A DNA stretch of 64,000 nucleotides from Bacillus sp. ISL-51 (GTDB lineage Bacteria > Bacillota > Bacilli > Bacillales > Bacillaceae). Positions 17,422-26,526 of the stretch are shown here, in pieces. Within the stretch, counting starts at the first letter, position 1. Every line of letters begins with the position of its first letter. The notes beneath the pieces were generated by a model, which worked only from the letters and a program-made list of their open reading frames with translations, did no database searches and was not told where the DNA came from. The translations under genes were made by a program, and so were the position numbers. The stretch lies in NCBI RefSeq assembly GCF_018613535.1, contig NZ_JAGGQB010000003.1, positions 124,001 through 188,000 on the forward strand, in the 5' to 3' direction.

Positions 17422-17877
17422 TTGAAAAAACGATTATCGTGGATTTCCGTTTGTTTGCTTCTGCTTTTCTCTGCGGCGGGTATGCTGTTCTCAACGGCTG
17501 CCAAGACGGAAACATCTGCCCACACGGCACACACGCAAGCTCAAACGCAGGTTATTAACACCTTTGACGGAGTGGCAGATTATCTTCAGACCTATCACAA
17601 GCTTCCTGATAATTACATTACGAAGGCAGAAGCCCAGGCCCTCGGTTGGGTGGCATCGAAAGGCAATTTGGCAGATGTCGCCCCGGGGAAAAGCATCGGC
17701 GGAGATATATTTACAAACAGGGAAGGCAAGCTCCCGGCCAAAAGCGGACGAACATGGCGTGAAGCAGACATTAACTATACATCAGGCTTCAGAAATTCAG
17801 ACCGGATTCTTTACTCAAGCGACTGGCTGATTTACAAAACAACGGACCATTATCAGACCTTTACAAGAATCAGATAA
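17422..17877 (+). CDS. Barnase precursor (secreted guanyl-specific ribonuclease)
   Basis: A 151-residue secreted RNase precursor: signal peptide (about residues 1-27), propeptide, and a 110-residue mature domain beginning AQTQVINTFDG or, by comparison with known barnase, near QVINTFDGVADYLQTYHKLP. The catalytic Glu (TWREADINY), Arg (SGFRNSDRI) and His (TTDHYQTF) are all present. Compared with the B. amyloliquefaciens sequence from memory, about four mature residues differ (ITKAEAQ, DIFTNRE, LPAKSG, TFTRIR). The start is TTG after GGGAGGG. It degrades RNA outside the cell. The inhibitor barstar, needed to protect the producer, is not encoded in this window. Confidence 0.96.
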   Translation: MKKRLSWISVCLLLLFSAAGMLFSTAAKTETSAHTAHTQAQTQVINTFDGVADYLQTYHKLPDNYITKAEAQALGWVASKGNLADVAPGKSIGGDIFTNREGKLPAKSGRTWREADINYTSGFRNSDRILYSSDWLIYKTTDHYQTFTRIR

Positions 17878-17883
17878 CGAAAA

Positions 17884-17915
17884 AAAAACGGCTTCCCCGA
17901 GGGAAACCGTTTTTT
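17884..17915. terminator. Terminator after barnase
   Basis: An imperfect stem of about 12 bp with T-runs on both sides lies between barnase and the converging yvcN tail fragment and overlaps the stop codon of that fragment. Confidence 0.7.
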
Positions 17916-18180
17916 ATGAATGACAAAAGAATTCATCAAGCTTTCGCTCAAAGTCATGAGGCGTAATTTCTTCTTTGCCCGTTTCGCCTTTTTTGCAGAC
18001 CGTAAAATGACGGTCAGACAAAACCAAGTGCCCCTCCGGCGTCCGCTTAGAAGCGAGCGGGCTTTTGTTGAACGGGGATTGGTCATGCTCACAGATAATA
18101 TGTTTCATGGCCCCCAGATCCTCTTCACCGATTTCTTCAAGAGAAAATGCGTAACCGGTCTGCCAGCCGAATTTCAGCAC
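17914..18180 (-). pseudogene. Duplicated C-terminal fragment of arylamine N-acetyltransferase
   Basis: This frame repeats the last third of the complete N-acetyltransferase at 18852-19598. It matches almost base for base over 18001-18169 and then has a different C-terminus (VCKKGETGKEEITPHDFERK). The N-terminal part with the catalytic Cys is missing and the left border is fused to an unrelated, broken frame, so it cannot be an active enzyme. It may be the original end of the yvcN gene left behind when foreign DNA entered with a substitute end, or a later duplication. Confidence 0.85.
18001..18169. repeat. 169-bp direct repeat, copy A
   Basis: By eye this copy is identical to 18936-19104 over 169 bases apart from two substitutions (18100 region and 18121 region), in the same orientation. 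Sequence on either side of the repeat is unrelated between the copies except for protein-coding continuity on the left. Confidence 0.93.
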
Positions 18181-18391
18181 CAGTTAATTCTCGAAAACCT
18201 GGAATGGGAATATAATAATCCATAGCTGAAAAAGAAGGAGATTTATTTCTGATTGCTTGTTGAATCTTTTTACCTGCAATTTGATTAAGTTCTTCCTCTG
18301 CATAATTTTTATCAGCGATCTTTTTTCTAATTCACTTGCTTAGCATATTGAAGTCCGTATTTTTAATTTTTTGAATCATACTCTTTTTCAC
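18181..18391 (-). pseudogene. Broken 5' part of an unrecognised gene
   Basis: A GTG at 18391 with GGGGGAG seven bases upstream starts KKSMIQKIKNTDFNMLSK, then an in-frame TGA (18332-18334). The same frame continues with KKIADKNYAEEELNQIAGKK and YYIPIPGFRELTGAE, where it runs into the yvcN tail copy in another frame. It is AT-rich compared with its flanks. It is thus a truncated, nonsense-mutated gene joined to duplicated yvcN sequence. I do not recognise the family. Confidence 0.6.
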
Positions 18392-18511
18392 AGATTAACT
18401 CCCCCAAAAATGCATTAAAATGTATCATATAAATAGAGTGTATCAACAATTATTTTCATTAAAGAGATTTTTTGATATCGTTGTAGTAAATCTGCGAAGA
18501 GAGTGATTAAT

Positions 18512-18721
18512 TTGAAAAAAATATTAATAATACTCTCTATTCTTTGTATTATTTCTGCTTGTGAAAAAAACTACACAGGTACATACACTGAATTGGGAGA
18601 TACATTAACTGAAAGCAATAAAAAGTGCTTTAAAGAAAACCAAATTCCTTATAAGATTGACAACGGTAAAGTATACATACCTGAGGATGCTTTTGATATA
18701 GCTATTAAAACTTGTTCTTGA
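18512..18721 (+). CDS. Small putative lipoprotein
   Basis: A 69-residue protein from a TTG start (an in-frame GTG at 18503 is the alternative). It has a short signal peptide KKILIILSILCIISAC with lipobox ISAC, so the mature protein would be a lipid-anchored peptide of about 53 residues rich in charged and polar residues and ending in KTCS. The codon and base use is AT-rich like the surrounding inserted stretch and unlike yvcN. No family is recognised. Confidence 0.55.
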   Translation: MKKILIILSILCIISACEKNYTGTYTELGDTLTESNKKCFKENQIPYKIDNGKVYIPEDAFDIAIKTCS

Positions 18722-18813
18722 TAGGCGTACATAATAGATGTATTTAATGAAAAAGCTGTTTCTTTGAAAACTATATTGAGGCTGTAAAAGTTCACTTCCT
18801 TATTTAGTTAACT

Positions 18814-18845
18814 AAACAAAAAGCTTGCAGAGATGCTGCAAGCTT
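18814..18845 (-). terminator. yvcN terminator
   Basis: An 11-bp perfect stem (18820-18830 with 18835-18845) with a four-base loop and T-rich sequence beyond it on the minus strand, just after the yvcN stop. Confidence 0.8.
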
Positions 18846-18851
18846 TACACT

Positions 18852-19598
18852 TTACAAAAAATGAGAATTAAATTTCTTTTCAAACTCTGAACGGTCAATG
18901 CTGCTTTTTTGCAATGTACCGTTGTTTCTTTGAATCGTAAAATGACGGTCAGACAAAACCAAGTGCCCCTCCGGCGTCCGCTTAGAAGCGAGCGGGCTTT
19001 TGTTGAACGGGGATTGGTCATGCTCACAGATAATCTGTTTCATGGCCCCCAGATCGTCTTCACCGATTTCTTCAAGAGAAAATGCGTAACCGGTCTGCCA
19101 GCCGTCTCCTTTGTTGATTTCAAGCAGATGTGTTCCGAATTCCGTTTGTTCTTTTCTCACACGAAACGCCCCGGCGGCAGATACCGTCTCGGCGCCGGAC
19201 AGCGGAACGGGCTGCATGGCGAGATTAAGGCCAAAGCCTGTATCGGCGATGAATTGATCCCCTCCGGCAGAAAGCAAGACAGCCGCATGCGTGTCGGGCA
19301 GCGCCCAGCCGTTATTCCAGACCGTCCCGCGAATCAATTTGACGTCAAATCCGGCTTCTTTCAGGATGAAATAAAGCAAGCCGTTCAGGTCATAACACAA
19401 GCCGCCATAAGGCTCCTTGACCATATGCCGCCAAAGCCCTTCTTTCGTGACGTCATACTCTTTTCCTTTTAAAACTGAGCGATTTTCAAATGGAAACCGG
19501 TATGCAAGCGCCTCTAAAAAATCGGGAAGGTCGTCAAAATCAAGTGATTCCTTTTCCCAGCCTATCGTTTGAAAACAGTCTTTCAGGAACTCATTCAT
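18852..19598 (-). CDS. yvcN: Arylamine N-acetyltransferase
   Basis: A 248-residue NAT-family enzyme. The catalytic triad is visible as Cys in EPYGGLCYDLNGLL, His in LPDTHAAVLL and Asp in FIADTGFG. It transfers acetyl from acetyl-CoA to arylamines or arylhydroxylamines in the cytoplasm. It is the last gene of the yvcI-rapZ-yvcK-whiA-crh-yvcN cluster known in B. subtilis. Its last 30 or so residues differ from those of the duplicate tail at 17914, so the present C-terminus may have been exchanged; the catalytic part is intact. Confidence 0.92.
   Translation of the reverse strand: MNEFLKDCFQTIGWEKESLDFDDLPDFLEALAYRFPFENRSVLKGKEYDVTKEGLWRHMVKEPYGGLCYDLNGLLYFILKEAGFDVKLIRGTVWNNGWALPDTHAAVLLSAGGDQFIADTGFGLNLAMQPVPLSGAETVSAAGAFRVRKEQTEFGTHLLEINKGDGWQTGYAFSLEEIGEDDLGAMKQIICEHDQSPFNKSPLASKRTPEGHLVLSDRHFTIQRNNGTLQKSSIDRSEFEKKFNSHFL
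18936..19104. repeat. 169-bp direct repeat, copy B (inside yvcN)
   Basis: Second copy of the repeat at 18001-18169, lying within the 3' third of yvcN. The two copies are 935 bases apart and flank the AT-rich segment with a broken gene and a small lipoprotein gene. Confidence 0.93.
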
Positions 19599-19622
19599 AG
19601 TCCCGGCCCCCTTACAAAGCGC

Positions 19623-19880
19623 TTACACTTCTTCCTGAACGTAAGCCGTCAGCTTTTCAAGCGCTTCCTCTTCATCTTCGCCGTCTGCGATCAAGGTGAC
19701 TTCCGCCCCCGTGCTGACCGCCAGGCTCATTAATCCCATAATGCTTTTGGCATTAACTTTCTTTCCGTTCTTCTCAAGAAACACATCTGAGGCATAACGA
19801 TTTGCTTCTTGTACAAATAATGCAGCGGGACGCGCCTGCAATCCCGTCTTTAATCGCACTTCCACTTTCTCTTGAACCAT
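19623..19880 (-). CDS. crh: Crh, catabolite-repression HPr-like protein
   Basis: An 85-residue HPr homologue. The active-site His of HPr is replaced by Gln in TGLQARPAA, while the regulatory Ser is kept in NAKSIMGLMSL. This combination defines Crh: it cannot take part in PTS phosphotransfer but, when phosphorylated on Ser by HprK (also in this window), it acts as CcpA corepressor. It sits between whiA and yvcN as in B. subtilis. Confidence 0.97.
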   Translation of the reverse strand: MVQEKVEVRLKTGLQARPAALFVQEANRYASDVFLEKNGKKVNAKSIMGLMSLAVSTGAEVTLIADGEDEEEALEKLTAYVQEEV

Positions 19881-19903
19881 AAGATCTCCCCTTTTCTGTA
19901 CGG

Positions 19904-20854
19904 TTATTTCAAAGTGATGCTTTGCCCTGTCCGCAGCTGTTCTGCGATTTCGTCGAGCTTTCTCAGCCTGTGATTGATGCCGGATTTGCTGATTTTCCCG
20001 CTTGTTACCATTTCCCCTAGTTCTTTCAGCGTGACTTCTTGGTAATCTATCCGCAGCTGCGCAATTTCACGCAGCTTTTCGGGCAGCGCCTCAAGCCCGA
20101 TTCGTTCATCAATGTATTTAATATTCTCCACTTGTCTGAGTGAAGCCCCGATAGTTTTGTTTAAGTTGGCTGTTTCACAATTAACGAGCCGGTTCACTGA
20201 GTTTCTCATATCTCTGACAATCCGCACATCTTCAAAACGCAGAAGCGAATTATGGGCGCCGATGACATTCAGAAATTCAGTGATTTTTTCCGCCTCTTTT
20301 AAATAAGTAATATAGCCTTTTTTGCGCTCAAGCGTTTTGCTGTTAAGCTGAAACTCATTCAGCAGCTCGCATAATGAATCGTTATGTTCCTTGTAGAGCG
20401 AAAAGATTTCCAAGTGGTAAGACGAGGTTTCCGGATTATTGACGGAACCTCCGGCCAAAAACGCCCCTCTCATATAAGAGCGCTTGCAGCACCGTTTTGC
20501 AACCAACTCTTCAGAAATATTCCGTTCAAATACAAAGTTCTCTCCGAGTATTTTTAATTCCTCTAAGATCAGCTTTGCGTTTTCAGAAAAGCGTACAATA
20601 TAGACATTATTTTTTTTCAGCCGCATTTTTTTTCTGACTAACAGTTCGACCGATACATCATATTGTTTCTTCAGCAATGTATAAATGCGGCGGGCAATCG
20701 CCGCATTTTCGGTTTGAACGTCAAGCACGAGATGGCGGTTTGAAAATGACAGTGAACCGTTCATTCGAATCAGTGCGGACAGCTCCGCCTTGGCACAGCA
20801 GCCCTTCACTTCCAGATTCGTCAGTTCTTTTTTTGTTTCTGATGCAAATGACAT
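19904..20854 (-). CDS. whiA: WhiA, DNA-binding cell division/chromosome segregation protein
   Basis: A 316-residue protein. The N-terminal LAGLIDADG-like domain is recognisable from [18 protein letters not shown], and the C-terminal helix-turn-helix from [20 protein letters not shown]. It lacks endonuclease function in known members and binds the nucleoid, affecting division and segregation in B. subtilis. The ATG at 20854 is preferred with AGGTGG five bases upstream; a GTG three codons earlier is the alternative. It lies 24 bases after yvcK. Confidence 0.95.
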   Translation of the reverse strand: MSFASETKKELTNLEVKGCCAKAELSALIRMNGSLSFSNRHLVLDVQTENAAIARRIYTLLKKQYDVSVELLVRKKMRLKKNNVYIVRFSENAKLILEELKILGENFVFERNISEELVAKRCCKRSYMRGAFLAGGSVNNPETSSYHLEIFSLYKEHNDSLCELLNEFQLNSKTLERKKGYITYLKEAEKITEFLNVIGAHNSLLRFEDVRIVRDMRNSVNRLVNCETANLNKTIGASLRQVENIKYIDERIGLEALPEKLREIAQLRIDYQEVTLKELGEMVTSGKISKSGINHRLRKLDEIAEQLRTGQSITLK

Positions 20855-20878
20855 ATGAGCCACCTCATTTCAAGGCTT

Positions 20879-21832
20879 CTAGTCTCTTAATAAATCCACG
20901 AGAAGAGAAGCCACTTTATGTGTATCGTGACGGATTACGCCATTTTTATACGTTATGATTTGATCCCTGATCACCTCAAGCCCCATGGCTTTCAGTTTCT
21001 CGACATTAAAATCGACCGGGCGTGCCAGTTCCTTCGCATACTTACTCTTTATTTCGTCAGGAATGTCCTCATTGTTGATTAAAATCGTATCAATAAACGG
21101 CTGTTCCATATGGTCATTCAGCGCTTTGACATGATCAGCCGCGCTGTAATTGAGCGTTTCGCCGGGCTGTGTCATGACGTTGCAGATATATACCTTTTTG
21201 GCACTAGCCTTGACGACTTCCTCGCCGATTTTCGGCACGAGCAGGTTTGGAAGGATGCTTGTGTACAGGCTTCCGGGACCGATAATAATTAAATCGGCTT
21301 GACGGATCACTTCGATCGTTTCCGGCAGCGGATCAATTTTTTCAGGTGTCAGAAACACCCGTTTAATGCGCTGCCCGTAAGAAGGGATCGTTGATTCTCC
21401 CGAGACGACCTGCCCGTCCTCCATTTCAGCATGAAGAACGACACTGGTGTTGGCAGCGGGCAGCACCCTGCCGCGGACATTCAGCACCTTGCTCATTTCG
21501 GTGACAGCGTGAAAGAAATCACCGGTTATATTCGTCATTGCTGCCAAAATTAAGTTACCCAGTGAATGGCCGGTTAAGTCGCCTCCTTTATTGAAGCGAT
21601 GCTGAAACAGATTTTCAACGAGCGGCTCTACATCTGATAAGGCGGCTAATACGTTGCGGATATCACCCGGCGGCGGAATTTGCAGTTCGTCCCTCAGACG
21701 CCCCGAACTTCCGCCGTCGTCAGCGACCGTGACAATCGCCGTAATATCAACGGGCTTATGCTTTAATCCGCGAAGCAGCACGGACAGCCCCGTTCCGCCG
21801 CCAAAGATTGCGATTTTCGGTTTTTTATTCAT
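20879..21832 (-). CDS. yvcK: YvcK/GlmR, gluconeogenesis and cell-wall precursor factor
   Basis: A 317-residue CofD-like protein with the nucleotide-binding start AIFGGGTGLSVLLRGLK and the motif VADDGGSSGRLR, plus GDLTGHSLGNL. In B. subtilis it is needed on gluconeogenic carbon sources; it binds UDP-GlcNAc and steers carbon to the cell wall through GlmS. The ATG at 21832 overlaps the end of rapZ and has AGGAAATAAA upstream; a longer frame to 22051 is inside rapZ. Confidence 0.96.
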   Translation of the reverse strand: MNKKPKIAIFGGGTGLSVLLRGLKHKPVDITAIVTVADDGGSSGRLRDELQIPPPGDIRNVLAALSDVEPLVENLFQHRFNKGGDLTGHSLGNLILAAMTNITGDFFHAVTEMSKVLNVRGRVLPAANTSVVLHAEMEDGQVVSGESTIPSYGQRIKRVFLTPEKIDPLPETIEVIRQADLIIIGPGSLYTSILPNLLVPKIGEEVVKASAKKVYICNVMTQPGETLNYSAADHVKALNDHMEQPFIDTILINNEDIPDEIKSKYAKELARPVDFNVEKLKAMGLEVIRDQIITYKNGVIRHDTHKVASLLVDLLRD

Positions 21833-21833
21833 T

Positions 21834-22721
21834 TTATTTCCTGCTTCTCTTTTCAATGTCCCGGTGAGTGACATGAGTATAAAAATCCTTTTTAAAATAG
21901 TCAGCCAAATACTCAGCGAGTGTGACGGAACGGTGCTGGCCTCCCGTACATCCGATCGCGATGACGAGCTGGCTTTTTCCTTCCCGTTTATAAGACGGCA
22001 GCATAAAACCGAGCAAATCAACAAGCTTTTCAATAAACTTCTGTGTTTCATTCCACTTCATGACATACGATGAAACTTCTTCATCTTTCCCCGTGAGCGG
22101 ACGCATGCTTTCAATGTAAAACGGATTCGGCAGAAACCTTACATCAAACACAAGGTCGGCATCAATCGGCAGCCCGTATTTAAATCCGAATGACATGACG
22201 TTAACGGTAAAGGTTTCCCCCTGATTCGTAGCAAAGTGCGCGACGATTTTTTCACGCAAATCGCGGGGCTTCATGTCTGATGTGTCATAGATCAGCTGGG
22301 AACGTCCTTTCAGCTCATCAAGCAGCTGGCGCTCAAGAGCGATTCCTTCAAGAGGAAGCCCTGTCGCGGCCAGCGGATGGGAACGTCTCGTTTCTTTGTA
22401 TCTCGTCACAAGCATTGAATCCTTTGCATCTAAAAAGAGAATGCGCGGTGTAATCCACGGGCTTTCTGCCATTTCATCCAGCGCCTCAATCAGCCTGTCG
22501 AAAAATTCACGGCCCCGCAAATCCATGACAAGCGCAACCTTGCTCATTTTTGAACTTGATTCTTTCATCAGCTCCAAAAATTTCGGCAGCAAGGAAGGCG
22601 GCAGGTTATCGACACAAAAATAACCGAGGTCCTCAAAGCTTTGAATTGCGACGGTTTTCCCCGCTCCAGACATTCCCGTTATAATGACGAGCTGAATATC
22701 ATGATTTTCATTCACACTCAT
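21834..22721 (-). CDS. rapZ: RapZ/YvcJ, nucleotide-binding protein
   Basis: A 295-residue P-loop protein with Walker A GMSGAGKT at about residue 16, a Walker B-like [12 protein letters not shown], and the conserved C-terminal block [11 protein letters not shown]. In B. subtilis YvcJ binds and hydrolyses nucleotides and affects competence; in E. coli RapZ controls glmS through small RNAs. It lies between yvcI and yvcK in a tightly packed operon. Confidence 0.95.
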   Translation of the reverse strand: MSVNENHDIQLVIITGMSGAGKTVAIQSFEDLGYFCVDNLPPSLLPKFLELMKESSSKMSKVALVMDLRGREFFDRLIEALDEMAESPWITPRILFLDAKDSMLVTRYKETRRSHPLAATGLPLEGIALERQLLDELKGRSQLIYDTSDMKPRDLREKIVAHFATNQGETFTVNVMSFGFKYGLPIDADLVFDVRFLPNPFYIESMRPLTGKDEEVSSYVMKWNETQKFIEKLVDLLGFMLPSYKREGKSQLVIAIGCTGGQHRSVTLAEYLADYFKKDFYTHVTHRDIEKRSRK

Positions 22722-22746
22722 CTTTCTCCCCCCTGAGGTCTTTCAT

Positions 22747-23214
22747 TTATTTAATTTGCTGCGGATCTAAACGATAGCTGAGCAGCTTAAAATCCGGCGT
22801 ATACGTAAAGGTGCCGTGTAAAAGCCCTTGCCCCTTGATCATAAAATCAAGGATATGCCCGTCTCCGGGCGCCATCGGAAGGCTGTGGATATCTTTTACA
22901 TCGTGCCACTGCAAAATGCCTTCTTCAGATTCAGCGACATTTCGGCCTGTGTAGGAATCTGCGACAAATGTAAACATCATCCACTCTGACACGATTTGTT
23001 CCTGTTCCTTCATAATAAAGGTGAATACGCCTTTTAACTGCGGATTTAATATATAAATACCCGTCTCTTCTCTATACTCTCTGATGACGGAATCTCTGAC
23101 TGATTCGCCGCTCTCCATTTTCCCGCCGGGCGCGACCCACCAGCCGCGTCTCGGCTTTTGGAGAAGGAGAACTTGATCATCAGTCTGAAGCACACAATTT
23201 GTCACTCTTTGCAC
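22747..23214 (-). CDS. yvcI: Nudix hydrolase YvcI
   Basis: A 155-residue Nudix enzyme. The Nudix box runs from GGKMESGESVRDSVIREYRE to ETGI, with the REYREETG core that binds magnesium. A GTG at 23214 with AGGTGA eight bases upstream is the most likely start; a TTG at 23241 has no such site. It hydrolyses a nucleoside diphosphate linked to another group; family comparison suggests 8-oxo-dGTP or related nucleotides, but specificity is open. It is first in the yvcI-rapZ-yvcK-whiA-crh-yvcN operon. Confidence 0.9.
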   Translation of the reverse strand: MQRVTNCVLQTDDQVLLLQKPRRGWWVAPGGKMESGESVRDSVIREYREETGIYILNPQLKGVFTFIMKEQEQIVSEWMMFTFVADSYTGRNVAESEEGILQWHDVKDIHSLPMAPGDGHILDFMIKGQGLLHGTFTYTPDFKLLSYRLDPQQIK

Positions 23215-23335
23215 AAGTACGTCACCTAACTTTCTCAACAAATCATCGTCTCTTCATTATACCGTTTCGGCATGCCTCTCACAATGCAGAGACACCGACA
23301 ACCTTTTCTTTTATTTGACAGAAAACAAAAATTCG

Positions 23336-23370
23336 CAAAAAAAGGACACGGATACTGGAGGATCCGTGCC
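23336..23370 (-). terminator. trxB terminator
   Basis: A hairpin with a stem of about nine bp (23344-23353 with 23362-23370) is followed on the minus strand by seven T. It separates trxB from the yvcI operon. Confidence 0.8.
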
Positions 23371-23491
23371 AAAGTGTATTCATATAAAAAGGGGGTCAAT
23401 TACTAGTTTTATCTTAAAACATCAGTATTTCACCCGTGTTACAGAGGAATTAAAACCCAGTAACGATTAGAAAACCAAACATTACAGCCGA

Positions 23492-24448
<957 letters not shown>

Positions 24449-24604
24449 TCACTCCTTTTCGAAATGGGGTGTAACCTATATGATAAGAATCCCCATCAAT
24501 CGTATTCCTTACCCATATCCTATAAAATCTTAGGGCAATTCGCTATTTTTTTGCTCATATTTTCTAAAAACCATGATTAAGCAAGTCTTAATCGGGTATA
24601 CAAA

Positions 24605-24635
24605 TAAAGAAAGAGCCTTCCGGGATAGAAGGCCC
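24605..24635 (-). terminator. cwlO terminator
   Basis: A short GC-rich hairpin (24613-24620 with 24628-24634) follows the cwlO stop, with T-rich sequence after it on the minus strand. Confidence 0.6.
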
Positions 24636-24648
24636 TTGTCTGTATCAA

Positions 24649-26061
24649 TTATTGTACGACACGTCTTACGTTGCCGTTGAATGCTTTTTTCCAGTAAGGA
24701 TTGCTCATAGAATCAACAGATACACCATGGGATGTATTGTCATTCAGGAACGTTCCGTTACCTAAGTAAATGCCGACGTGGCCGTTTGTTTTATACGTAT
24801 TGAAGAATACTAAGTCGCCGCGTTTCATATCAGACGCGCTGACTGCTTTTCCTCTTCCGATTAATGTATCAGTGTTTGTTCCGCTGGCAGGTCCAAGGTT
24901 AACGCCTGCGTTAGCGAAAGCCCAGCGTACAAATGATGAGCAGTCAAAAATACGGTTATTAATATCAGACTGAGTGCGTCCGCCGCCGAATTTGTACGGA
25001 GATTGTCCGACAAGGCTTGATCCTACGCTGATTGCACCTTCAATGCCGCCTGAATTAGAAATAACGGAGCCGCCGTCAGAGTCATCTGAACCCCCGCTGT
25101 TATGAGACGAGCCGCCGGATGTGCTTTTTGGCGTGCTTGAGCTGTCAGATGAGCTTGATGTATCAGCTGAAGCTGCTTTTTGGACAGTTTTTGTTGTCGC
25201 TGCAGGCTGGCTGTCATCTGTTTGGTTTTGGTCTTCAGAAGCTTTTTTCGCTTCTTCTTGTTTTTTGATCAACGCAGCTGCTGCCGCTTGCTCTCGTTTA
25301 ATGCGTGCCTGCTCTTTTTCAGTGCTTGCTTTTTCATTTGCAAGCTGTGACGCTTCTTTTTTCAGTTCAGAAATAGCGGATGCCGCTTTCTTCTGGCTGT
25401 TTTTCGCTTCGTCAAAAAGCTTGTCCTTTTGATCGAGCTGTTTGTTCAAGTCTTTTTGCATTGATTCGAGCTTCGCTAAATCGTCTTGAACCTTTTTCAG
25501 CTTCACGTTAAGTTCCGCTTCTGAATCTTCTAATTTCGCTTTATCCTGTTCCTGCTGTTTGATCAGGTCTTTATCTGCGTCAACGATAGAAGATACCGCA
25601 GTCGCACGGGAAATGAAGTCTCCGAAGCTTGTTGCTCCTAAAAGAACATCTATGTATCCTTGAGAACCGCCGTTTTCCTGTAAAGAACGAACACGCTTTT
25701 TCAGGATTTCATTGCGCTTTTCAATGCGTGCTTCTGTTTCTTTGATTTCTTTTTTCAAATCAGCGATTTGTTTTTTCGTTTTATCGTTTTCTGCTTTTTT
25801 ATCTTCAATTTTATTACTTGTATCCAACGCCTTCGCGTTAATGTCTTTCAGTTCTTTTTCAATCTTCGCCTGCTTGTTCTGAAGGCCGGACAATTCCTTT
25901 TCCTTCTTTTCAATGCTTGAAGCCACGTCAGATTGCTTGCTTTCAATTTTCGCTTTTTTGCTGTCTAATGTTTCCGCCGATGCAGTTTTTGTAAACGGGA
26001 TCAAAAAACTGCTTGTCCCGATGACGGAAGCCAAACCAAGTGTTAATAAACTCTTTTTCAC
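24649..26061 (-). CDS. cwlO: CwlO, peptidoglycan D,L-endopeptidase
   Basis: A 470-residue secreted autolysin. The signal peptide is cleaved after KTASA. A long coiled coil follows (about residues 30-265, heptads rich in Lys, Glu and Gln), then a Ser/Gly/Asp linker and a C-terminal NlpC/P60 domain with catalytic Cys in FDCSSFVRW and His in NGHVGIYLG. It cuts D-Glu-m-DAP bonds for cell elongation and is activated by FtsEX in B. subtilis through the coiled coil. The start is GTG at 26061 behind GGGAGG; the frame continues upstream without a ribosome-binding site. A long leader and a WalR-like site precede it. Confidence 0.96.
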   Translation of the reverse strand: MKKSLLTLGLASVIGTSSFLIPFTKTASAETLDSKKAKIESKQSDVASSIEKKEKELSGLQNKQAKIEKELKDINAKALDTSNKIEDKKAENDKTKKQIADLKKEIKETEARIEKRNEILKKRVRSLQENGGSQGYIDVLLGATSFGDFISRATAVSSIVDADKDLIKQQEQDKAKLEDSEAELNVKLKKVQDDLAKLESMQKDLNKQLDQKDKLFDEAKNSQKKAASAISELKKEASQLANEKASTEKEQARIKREQAAAAALIKKQEEAKKASEDQNQTDDSQPAATTKTVQKAASADTSSSSDSSSTPKSTSGGSSHNSGGSDDSDGGSVISNSGGIEGAISVGSSLVGQSPYKFGGGRTQSDINNRIFDCSSFVRWAFANAGVNLGPASGTNTDTLIGRGKAVSASDMKRGDLVFFNTYKTNGHVGIYLGNGTFLNDNTSHGVSVDSMSNPYWKKAFNGNVRRVVQ

Positions 26062-26240
26062 TTTTTCTTTCCTCCCTTTTACTTTAAACCTGTTCTCATT
26101 TGGAATTTCTATTATGAACATCAAAGTTACGCTTCCCCACACACAGTGAGGCTGATGATATTTATGGTATAAATCTCTGAAACTGTTTAACTGGCATACA
26201 TTTCACAACATATGTAAAAAAAACTAATCTCTTATGTACG
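26062..26240 (-). other. Long 5' leader of cwlO mRNA
   Basis: From the predicted start near 26240 to the GTG at 26061 there are about 180 untranslated bases. This agrees with the long leader known for B. subtilis cwlO, which carries a cis-acting element that makes the mRNA very unstable. No frame in it looks coding. The structure was not folded. Confidence 0.55.
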
Positions 26241-26246
26241 AGACTC

Positions 26247-26291
26247 ATTATACCATCATGTTTCGACAATTTTTATTACAGTTATGTTTCA
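26247..26291 (-). promoter_or_regulatory. cwlO promoter with WalR-like box
   Basis: On the minus strand TGGTATAAT is an extended -10 box (TATAAT at 26252-26247) with no good -35. TGAAACATAACTGTAAT at 26291-26275 resembles the WalR direct repeat TGTWAH-N5-TGTWAH, one base off in the first half, where an activator could replace a -35 box. WalR control of cwlO is known in B. subtilis. The remaining stretch to 26490 shows nothing else. Confidence 0.55.
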
Positions 26292-26491
26292 ATGTGATGT
26301 CAAGTTTCATATTTTGCAAAATTAACTGCAATAATGCGCTTCGTTTTAAGCATAAAAGGTCGGAATACGTATAAAAATCAGCTTTTTTATCTGTAAAGTT
26401 CTGTTTTGCGATATTCAGTTCCGATCTTTTTGACATGGCAGCAGTGAATCTGCCGGATGTTACATGAATTTTGCTTTTCAGGCAAAAAAAG

Positions 26492-26526
26492 AACCGATTC
26501 TTTATATAGAAAGAATCGGTTTTTTC
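26492..26526. terminator. yvcD terminator
   Basis: A 12-bp perfect stem (26492-26503 with 26510-26521), a six-base loop and A/T-runs on both sides, at the end of yvcD. Confidence 0.88.

Noticed and set aside
26248..26436. A 62-codon minus-strand frame upstream of cwlO
   Set aside because: It spans the cwlO promoter and WalR-like box, has no ribosome-binding site and no protein-like pattern.
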